Shown here: one piece after another, positions 55,895-64,000 of the stretch
Numbering within the stretch: the stretch's first letter is position 1
Layout of the letters: each line of letters begins with the position of its first letter
Assembly: GCA_039096225.1 (NCBI GenBank)
Contig: JBBPEB010000028.1
Span: 776,501-840,500, forward strand
Length of the DNA stretch: 64,000 nt
Direction: 5' to 3'
Source of the DNA: Blastocystis sp. Blastoise
Lineage: Eukaryota; Sar; Bigyra; Opalinata; Blastocystidae
The notes under the pieces: model-generated
What the model saw: the letters and a program-made list of their open reading frames with translations, nothing else
What the model was told of the DNA's origin: nothing
Database searches by the model: none
Position numbers and translations under genes: made by a program

Positions 55895-56527
55895 CTTGTT
55901 TGATATTATATAAATATTTATAAAATGCCAAGTGAATTAGCAGATAAATACAATTATCTATTGTTTTAAGAAAACAACCTGATTTCTCCTTTTTCAACTC
56001 ATTTTAATCGTGGTTATAAATGAATAAAAAAATTTAATTTTTTTTCAAAACACGTCACTTTATTTTCTGTATTCTACTCTATGGAATGGCTTACTGTTGT
56101 TTATATATATCTAGAATGCTTAACACTATGTTGTTCATGACAAAAACAATTGATTTCACGTTTATATACTATAATTTCAAATAACAATGTTCATTACAAA
56201 GATTAAATCATATAAATTGGTAAAGAATTATGTTTGAAGTATTTAAAAATGACAAAAAAAATTATCATCGAAATAAAGAGTTGTATACGAATAAATCGGA
56301 ATTATAGCTTTTTAAAGCAAATAAATAGAAATCAAGTAGACTTAAACAATAGAAATTAAATATGTATATTAATATAAAAACATATATGACTTGATAATAA
56401 TAGTAACAATAGCTTTTTATTGAAGACTTTGATATAAGTATAGAATACAATGTATTTTAAAGAAATATTTAAATATATATATGTATATATAAAGAATAAT
56501 ATATATAGTAGTAACTAACTCTATAAA
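55895..56527. other. Intergenic, no gene seen
   Basis: 633 bp between two minus-strand genes. AT-rich; a short open frame near 56,265-56,450 has no similarity and is treated as chance. It must contain the VRK-like kinase promoter. Confidence 0.4.
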
Positions 56528-57878
56528 TTAATTATTAAATCGGCCTACATCTGCAAAATAAGGATGTTTCAAGGCATGAGCACAATCGATACGCTTATCA
56601 GGATCATAAGCTAACATTTTCTATATATATATATATATATATATATTATAAGTTTATTCATGATATATGTAAATAGTTAATATATGGAATACATATTTAT
56701 AATAAGTAAAGAATATAAATAAAATGAATAATATATAACTATATATATATATATAAATAATAAATATACTTTAAGTAAATCAATAGCTGGTGGACTCATT
56801 CCTTTAACAATATCTTCAAATCTCTTTACAGGATAATCCGGAGTATTTGGATCCCAATTTAATTCACGGGAATGAGGCCATTCTTCTATAGAGGGTGTAC
56901 CTAACTTCTTAAATATAATATCAATTTGATCTTTTTCATTCTGACCAGGAAATAAAGGACGACCATTATACATTTCTATATATATTATATCTTATTATAA
57001 TTATTATTAGTATTAATGTTTATTATTAATATTAATCTATAAAAGTATCAATATAATAATAATATTAGCATATCTTTCTTATGTAATATATAACAATCAA
57101 ACAAAAAAAATAAAGAGAATATATATATATGTATATATATACCTGCGAAAATACATCCGATACTCCATATATCTACAGAAGTTGAATAATCTCTACTTCC
57201 TAAGAGGACATCAGGGGCTCTATACCATAAGGTCACAACCTCATTCGTATATCTATATATATATATAATAATTATAAAATAATAATAATAACAGTAATAA
57301 GATAAAAATACATAAACATGAATATACATAAAATAAATAAAATATAATAATAATAATAATATACTTCTTAACAGGTATCCCTGAAGCTCTAGCTAAACCG
57401 AAATCAGCCAATTTCAGCTCAAAATCACGACTTAATAATAAATTATGAGGTTTTAAATCTCTGTGTAGAATTCTAAATTTATGGCAATGATTAACAGCTG
57501 ATAAAAGTTGATACATAAGATGTTTAATTAAAGGTTCTTCTAAATGATGTTCTTTATCTAAAAATTTACGTAAATCTTGATCTACATATTCAAAAACAAG
57601 TGTTAAGCAATTATCTGAATGAATAACATCATAAAGTCTTTATATAAAAGTGTGATTTAAAAATATTCTCTATTTTTAGCATACTTGACAATATTTGGAT
57701 GATTCAATTCCTTTAATAAAGCGATTTCTCGAATAGCTGTACTTGGAATACCTTCATCTTTTTGTTCAAGTCGAATGTTCTTAAGAGCAACAATATCTCC
57801 AGTTTCCGTATCACGAGCTTGGTAGACAACACCATAGGCACCTTCTCCTGCCTTTTGAAGTTTCTCATATCGTTCCAT
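56528..57878 (-). CDS. PHO85/CDK5-type cyclin-dependent kinase (PSTAIRE)
   Basis: The start [20 protein letters not shown] is a CDK N-lobe (ATP Lys in VALKNIRL), followed by [20 protein letters not shown], the PSTAIRE helix. Then the first intron at the GTATGC after GTCAA gives [46 protein letters not shown] and [14 protein letters not shown] follow. GLARAxGIPV with [14 protein letters not shown] is the CDK5/PHO85 signature, distinct from CDK1. Then [34 protein letters not shown] and KHPYF, ending ADVGRFNN. All catalytic residues are present. GEGAYG lacks the Thr that CDK1 carries at position 14, while the Tyr is kept. Introns number six or seven, all GT-AG and short. Full length is about 290 residues. 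Confidence 0.9.
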
Positions 57879-58500
57879 AGTATATATTTAACTGCTAATT
57901 TTATGTATACTAACCTAAACAGGTGAGTATCTTAAACAAATATTATTTTCAAAAATATCTCAACAAACTAGGTCATTTAATCAATTAATTCGTGAAACCT
58001 TTTTCATTTGTAACATAAAAGACTTAATCAAGGGAATTTCTTCTTTCTTGGTTTTTGGCACTTTTTTAACGGCGGTTTTTCATTTAAATTTTCTAATGTT
58101 GAGTTGTTGCTTCTTTTTCCATTAATTGAATTCTATGTGATTGTAACGTGATTCTCATATGATTTACTCTGATTTGAATATTTATTTGAAGGATTTGATG
58201 GATAATTGATGGCTTTCTTTTTAATTGAAGTTGTTTTATGAAGTGTTGAGATTCATTAGTTATGCAGCATAGAGCATAACTAATGAGTAATTATTTTATG
58301 AAAAGAAAATGGGTAGTTATTAATACTTTTTATACATTTTTTTTAGTTTACGACAAAAAAACTCTTCATATATTTTTCAAAGTTTTTTTAATTGTTTAAT
58401 AATAAATGAAATAGCAAATAATAGCAATAAGATCATATTTAAAGTATTGTTTGAAACCCTAATATAATATATAAATGTATTTATAGGAAGATATAAGTAT
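57879..58500. other. Intergenic, no gene seen
   Basis: 622 bp between minus-strand genes. A slightly GC-richer patch at about 58,040-58,150 includes AACGGCGGTTTTTCA, about 190 bp upstream of the CDK start, and may be promoter. No gene is visible. Confidence 0.4.
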
Positions 58501-59228
58501 TTATAATGATTGTTCTTCATAAAAATCTTTATGTAAATTAAATAATCGAATTATTTCATTATAACTTAATGATTTTATATTTAAATTAGCCTAGAAGATA
58601 TATATTGAATTTAGAGTATTGATAGTTATATAAAATATATAAATTGTATTTATAGTATTATAGTATATAAAATATATATATAGTATATAAAATATATATA
58701 CAGTATATAGAATATATATAGAGTATATAGAATAGAATACTTTGAGTTTATTCATAATATTATGACGTATATTAATATCCATGTTATGTTGACTCTCTAT
58801 TGCATTCACAGCTGTAGCATAACCCATAAATTGACTTTTACTAAAACCAAATAAACTCACATAATCATTACAATATTGAAATGATTGTTGAGAAGAAGGA
58901 TGACAAAGCATATCGATTTGATTCTGAAGAATCTTTATCACGTGTTTTAACACTTGTATTTGTTGCTATATATATATATTAAAATGAATCAATAATGAAT
59001 ACTATATGAATATTATGAAAACAGTATAAAATAGAAAAGTATATAGATATATATATATACAATATCTTTAACAACACGATAAGTGACACAATCATAAAGA
59101 TATTTATCAATTTGAGTTGATATCGATGTATATATAGAGATTTGCATGTCTTTTGAGCATGTTTGAAGTACATATTGAATGTGAACACCATGTATTAAGA
59201 AATATATATACAGTAGTAGAACAGAGAG

Positions 59229-59262
<34 letters not shown>

Positions 59263-60733
59263 AATAGAGAGATAAAGTGTATAAATAAGTTATAGAGATA
59301 TAATATAAGGATATAAATAGAGAGAGATGAAGTATACAGTCTGAAAGGAATGGAGGAATATAATAACCAATATAAAGAGTTTTATTTTCTGAAGATAAAC
59401 TATCGAAATAGGATGATATATAGAGTTGAATATCACTCTTAAAGTGAGTCATACATTCTGATGCTATAGAAGAGAGGAGTGAGATATATAATAGCAAGAA
59501 TGAAGAAAGAGAATAAACAATAAGAAGAAGAATGAAGAAAAAGATGAAAGAGAATATATTATAACAACAATAATAAGAAGAAGAAAGACGAAAAAAATAT
59601 AAATATCTACATACTCATAGAATCGACTATTGTATTATATATAGCATGTAATTCATTGATGAAGGGTTTAAAGAGATCGAAATCATTTGAAATGGCTGCA
59701 TCATTAGTGGCGGCAGAAACAGAAGAAGGTGCGTCATCAGTAGACTTATTTTTATTTGTAGATAATGTTGAATATAATGATTTAAACATACTCTATATAT
59801 AATAAATATATATATAATAAATATATATATAATAAATATATATATATACAGAAATGGAAGACATAGTAGATTTGCCATAGAATTTCTATATATATAAAGA
59901 GAAATATATTATTATATATACAAGTAAAGAAGACACGGATTGATCATTTTTCTATAAATATAATAATAAACATAATATAGAATCATATATTATCTATTAA
60001 AACAGTATACTTGATATATAAATATAATAAATAATTATATATTCATATACATTGGATTCTGAATATTTCTGAATGTTGATGAATATATCTTGTTTGGATA
60101 TATCTTCAAGAAAATGAAGAAGAAGAAGAGCTGACTGAGAAAGACTACTCTCCAAACCAAAGATAGAACTACTATTATTATTCATATATATATTAGCCAT
60201 TGAGAATGAAGTATCAAGGAAGGGATCGCTGTTAGGGATTGAAAGAGGGTTTTCTAACGGTAAGGAGGGATCCATTGTTGAAGTAAATAGAAGCGTATAT
60301 CCGTTACCAAAGTTGAGTGCGTCATGAGCTTTTATAATACGGGAGATTATTCTATAGAAAGAAAAGGAGATATATATAATTATATTTATAATAGATATAA
60401 TAATATATTTAGTATTTTAATAATTATATGATTATATGTAATTATATTTATAATTGATATGATAATATATTATTATTGTAATAATTATATGATTACAATA
60501 TAGACTATAGTAAATATATATATATATACTGATTAAGTAGAGGAAGATACACTGTGCAGAAATATTCGATTTGTTTATTAATATCATTAAGAACTTCAAG
60601 TTGATGGAATACTTGACTTAGCATATATAAGAATAACTATATATATATATTTAAATAATAATAATAATAATATATATATATATATAGAATAGATATATAT
60701 ACAGTAATACAAGTAGGAGACGATCGTTCATCA

Positions 60734-60773
<40 letters not shown>

Positions 60774-62936
60774 TATATGTATACCTTCTAAGGGAACTGT
60801 ATTCCAATAATTGGGGATATATATAGTTTTGGAGGCGGGAAGAAGGATGGAGGCAGTACTCGGATCCTCCTCTTTAAAGGAGAATATAGAAGAAGTAATA
60901 GACATAAAGTGAAGGAGATCTGAGGATAACCATACAGAGAAATACTATATATATTCATTATAAGAAAGAATAATAAATAATAATAGAAATACCTTATCTT
61001 CCATAAAAATATTCATAATTGAGAAATCAGTTGTTTCAATAGATATATCGACTAAAGAAGAAAGTTTTTTTTCAAATAGATTTGCTTCTTTCAGCATATT
61101 TAAGAAGTATTCAGCATCTAAAGATAAAGATATTCATAATAATAATAATGGTATTCAATAGATATAAAGAAAAGGGACAGAAATCATACCTTCATTAGTA
61201 ATAGCATGATAATCCCCCTTATAATGGCCAATAATATCGTTTAAATCCTTGTAGACACGTGTCTGGAGTGATTTATAAATCAATTGAATATAATGTTCCT
61301 ATAAGTATATATATAGAATAATAGTATAAGATAATAGTTATATATATATATAGGAGACATTAGGAGTATACAGTGATATATGTTTAAAGAGATATATTGA
61401 TTATCAATAGTTATATATATATATATAATATACTGTGATGATACGCATGGTGCGTCGATCTGTGACGAGTAGAGGGAAGAGAGAGGAGGAAAGGAAGGAG
61501 ATATTATTATTCATAAGGGTATATACCCAATCAAAATAACTATATATAATAGGAGATATATAGCATATATATATGTATATATATACATATCTGGCTTATC
61601 AAAGGATACTTGAGAGTATTCAGACAAGAAATGATGTTGAAAACGAATAGTAAAGGAGGATAATAATACCTATATAATATATTATTATATTATTATTATT
61701 ATACATATATATACTTCAAACACATAATCAGTTGATTTTAAAGGAGATTCTTCTTCTAGTGTCGATGGAGCCAGTTTCTCCTGAATGATAATAATATCGT
61801 CAATTGCTGATTTCAAAGAATCCAGCTGTTCCTAATATATATATATATATATATAGATTATAGAATAAAATAGAATATACATACAGAACTAATTCTTTCC
61901 TGAGAGGTTTCAGAGAGAGGGTAATTACATCTATATAATAATATACCTGATACATATATATATACTGTTTTAATATTGCTTTGAGTTGATTTTGTCCTTG
62001 AGTTTTAATTTCATTATGTATATACTTAAATCGTTGAGATATGCACGTCTATATACAGTTATTATTACAATATATATTAGAATATTTATTGAATAAATTG
62101 AAATACACAATATAAGTATCATTAATACCTTATAAATTGAAATACAGATTATTATTATAATAAAAGTATAAGAATCACTAAGAAAGTGTAATACATATAT
62201 ATATATATATACAACAATTTCTGTTTTATCATCTAGGATTTTATCGATATGACTTTGTGCATAAAGTTCTTTTGTATTCCCAAAGGTAGCGAGAGCGTTC
62301 ATATATTTTCCGTCAACTAATAATTGACGACAGACTTCGGTTTGAGATAATATATTCTGTATAGTAACTGCAAAAGAAAGACGTAAAACACATCTCTAAG
62401 GAGGAATATTTATAGATATTTATATAAAGAGAAAGAATATATATACATTATAATCACGAGCTGCTGATAATAATTCATTTTGATTGTCATTTGATGATAG
62501 TAAAATTTGATTAAACTGTTCTGTAAATGCTCTTTATAATATAAAAAAAAATTAAATAAATAATATATATATAATAATTTCAAATATACTCTATGTTAAC
62601 ATGATTTTTCTTATAAAAACTAGTTTGTTCTATCATGGCTTTCAAGATTTCCTCTTTAAGAGCATCCATTTCTGCTTTCATTTCATTCCTTTTAACATTT
62701 ATATCTTCATAATGGTGTTGAATATCCGGTAAAATCTTTAGAACCTCATCCATCACAGGATAATTCTGCTCATTTGTTGGATCATCAATTGGAAACAGAG
62801 TTTCAAAGTATCTATATCATGAACATCACAAATAAATGCATTTTATATTTAAAAAAATATACTCTTTCACTTGAAATCTACCATTTTCATCTTTTTTATG
62901 TAGTAATTCGATACAATCAAGCTTTTCTGAAGGCAT
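58501..62936 (-). CDS. Large multisubunit tethering-complex (CATCHR-type) subunit, exact member uncertain
   Basis: The N-terminus MPSEKLDCIELLHKKDENG is followed by RYFETLFPIDDPTNEQNYPV, then helical segments: MKAEMDALKEEILKAMIEQT, FTEQFNQILLSSNDNQNELL, ILSQTEVCRQLLVDGKYMNA, QLKAILKQ, LLSSFTIRFQHHFLSEYS and HYIQLIYKSLQTRVYKDLND. The C-terminus ends KSLSYNEIIRLFNLHKDFYE. A YF-x-LFP start, N-terminal coiled helices, the CRQLLVDGKYMNAL repeat-like helix and an Lxx(E/D)xxxLxxLHxDF-type ending are seen in VPS53/VPS54, COG and Dsl1-type subunits that tether Golgi-bound vesicles. I cannot decide which. Around 20 introns, many with (TA)n, occupy more than half of the gene. The exons together give roughly 800 residues, which is usual for this class. 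No membrane segment is seen. Confidence 0.55.
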
Positions 62937-63802
62937 GCTTATCGCTTCTCAAATAAAATATATCAAAGAATGAAGAAATAAGTAGTTTGTCGTTTATAAA
63001 AAAAACCGAGATTTTATTTGTATTTTGACTTGCTTATAAAATAAAATCAGAAAAATGTATTATATATAATTTTTGCTCTTATTCTATTATTCTTTTCAAT
63101 ATTAATTAATTATTACTATTTCAAGACTTGATTGACTTATGAAAATATATATATTAAAAATAATTCTGAGAGAAAACCACATAAATTAATTGTTAGCACT
63201 ATTTATATATAATTATTATTGTAAGATTTCTTATACTATGTTATATCCTCATTTATATCTATTAGAATTATTTATTATTTATTTTTAACACATGAATCAA
63301 ATATATGTGACTCGTGTATACTCTCTAATTGTCACGATAATAATATATTTGCTTTGTATGAATAAATAAGAAAACAAATACTTAAAAATATTTTCATTAA
63401 AAGATAGAGAAGATAGTTTGTAATGCATTTTGTGTAAATCGTTAACATATTGAAGATTGTGTATTGATAGTTATTTATTTGAAATAACATGATTCTATTA
63501 AATAAAGTGATAAATATATAGGTTATAGTTATTATGCTTAGCTAGAAAAATCTCAAAATAGGTTTCTTAAAAGGAATTATATTATGTAAAAAAATAATTA
63601 TTCTTATTGAATATTATATAAATAGATGCTTAATAAAGAAACAAAATAGTGAGTATTATAAAATATGAATGATATCGATATTCATGTACACGAAGAAATA
63701 GAGTAAATGAAAATGATAATTAGAAAATAAATATATATATATATAGAATGAAAATTACTGTATATAATAAAAAGTCTAGATATATATATATATATATATA
63801 AT
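62937..63802. other. Intergenic, no gene seen
   Basis: 866 bp between the tethering gene and aspartate transcarbamoylase. Uniformly AT-rich; holds the tether gene's promoter and the transcarbamoylase 3' end. Confidence 0.4.
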
Positions 63803-63973
63803 TTAGAGAGCATCGACTTCTTTGACAACATCTTCTGCAACTCCCATAACAAGACTAATAAGGGCCATTCTCGTAAACATACCGTTTTCCATTTCTCTAA
63901 AGAAGGCAGCTTGAGGCATATGATCAATAGATTCAAGGATCTCACCAATACGAGGAAGAGGGTGCATTACACG
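63803..63973 (-). CDS. Aspartate transcarbamoylase, last exon (5' part outside window)
   Basis: The exon reads RVMHPLPRIGEILESIDHMP, then QAAFFREMENGMFTRMALIS and LVMGVAEDVVKEVDAL stop. HPLPR-x-x-EI-x-x-x-(V/I)D followed by FxQ(M/V)ENGMxxRMAL is the C-terminal substrate-binding block of aspartate carbamoyltransferase, the second step of pyrimidine synthesis. In CAD/URA2-type multienzymes this domain is also last, so the window cannot tell whether the gene is a single enzyme or the end of a fusion. The acceptor side is a (TA)-rich intron starting at 63,974. Confidence 0.9.
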   Translation of the reverse strand, partial: RVMHPLPRIGEILESIDHMPQAAFFREMENGMFTRMALISLVMGVAEDVVKEVDAL

Positions 63974-64000
63974 CTATAGATATAGATATATATAGATATA

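Noticed and set aside
61590-61640. GTATCCTTT on the minus strand in the tether gene as a U12 donor
   Set aside because: The reading frame continues through it (SEYSQVSFDK) to a normal GTATAT donor; no matching branch site follows.

Overview
The window is nuclear DNA from a eukaryote with a very AT-rich, intron-dense genome. Almost every gene is cut by short introns that begin GTATAT and end ATATAG, padded with (TA)n or (AAT)n. The protein content is that of an ordinary free-living or parasitic eukaryote: ESCRT-III, Rab, Golgi traffic, CDKs, spliceosome, translation factors and a TOM6-like outer-membrane protein. Several genes that brewer's yeast lacks are here: PRMT7, LAMTOR5, an SLC3-type heavy chain and a tail-anchored VRK/CK1-like kinase. 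At least three introns look like minor-class (U12) introns. Together these point to an early-branching opisthokont or an amoebozoan with dictyostelid-like or anaerobic-fungus-like base composition. I cannot fix the lineage from sequence alone.

Layout. 1-7.7 kb: CDC123 (minus, runs off the left edge) and DPH1 (plus) share a 126 bp divergent promoter, followed by PRMT7. 8.0-9.3 kb: a 1.3 kb non-autonomous DNA transposon with about 75 bp terminal inverted repeats and an apparent 8 bp target duplication (hAT-like). 9.4-12.7 kb: an eIF4A-like helicase that has lost its catalytic motifs and gained a long N/Q/P-rich tail. 13.4-17.1 kb: a shortened DNAJC11-like J-protein and CHMP1. 17.5-22.3 kb (minus): a UBE2E-type E2 and an unrecognised coiled-coil protein. 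22.6-24 kb: a TOM6-like protein and holo-ACP synthase. 24.6-30.7 kb (minus): an SLC3/4F2hc-like membrane protein carrying a 1.15 kb satellite-like intron, and CWC25. 32.3-39.8 kb: CDK11 (plus), ABCF1 (minus) and a Rad60/NIP45-like SUMO-like-domain protein (plus). 40.8-48.4 kb: a protein kinase (minus), then two putative glycosyltransferases (plus). 50.1-52.4 kb: a Rab GTPase, LAMTOR5 (minus) and GOT1. 53-64 kb (minus): a VRK/CK1-like tail-anchored kinase, a PHO85/CDK5-type kinase, a large CATCHR-type tethering subunit and the last exon of aspartate transcarbamoylase.

The genes do not form an operon-like pathway. Loose themes are translation (CDC123 for eIF2 assembly, DPH1 for eEF2 diphthamide, ABCF1, the dead eIF4A), the early secretory and endosomal system (Rab, GOT1, tether, CHMP1, glycosyltransferases) and CDK-type kinases. 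The strongest unusual signals are the AT-AC/AT-AA introns in CHMP1, the TOM6-like gene and GOT1, the degenerate eIF4A, the hAT-like element beside its promoter, and the self-complementary ends of the (TA)n introns. Exon joins were worked out by eye from reading frame and family similarity; gene spans are more reliable than every internal splice site.
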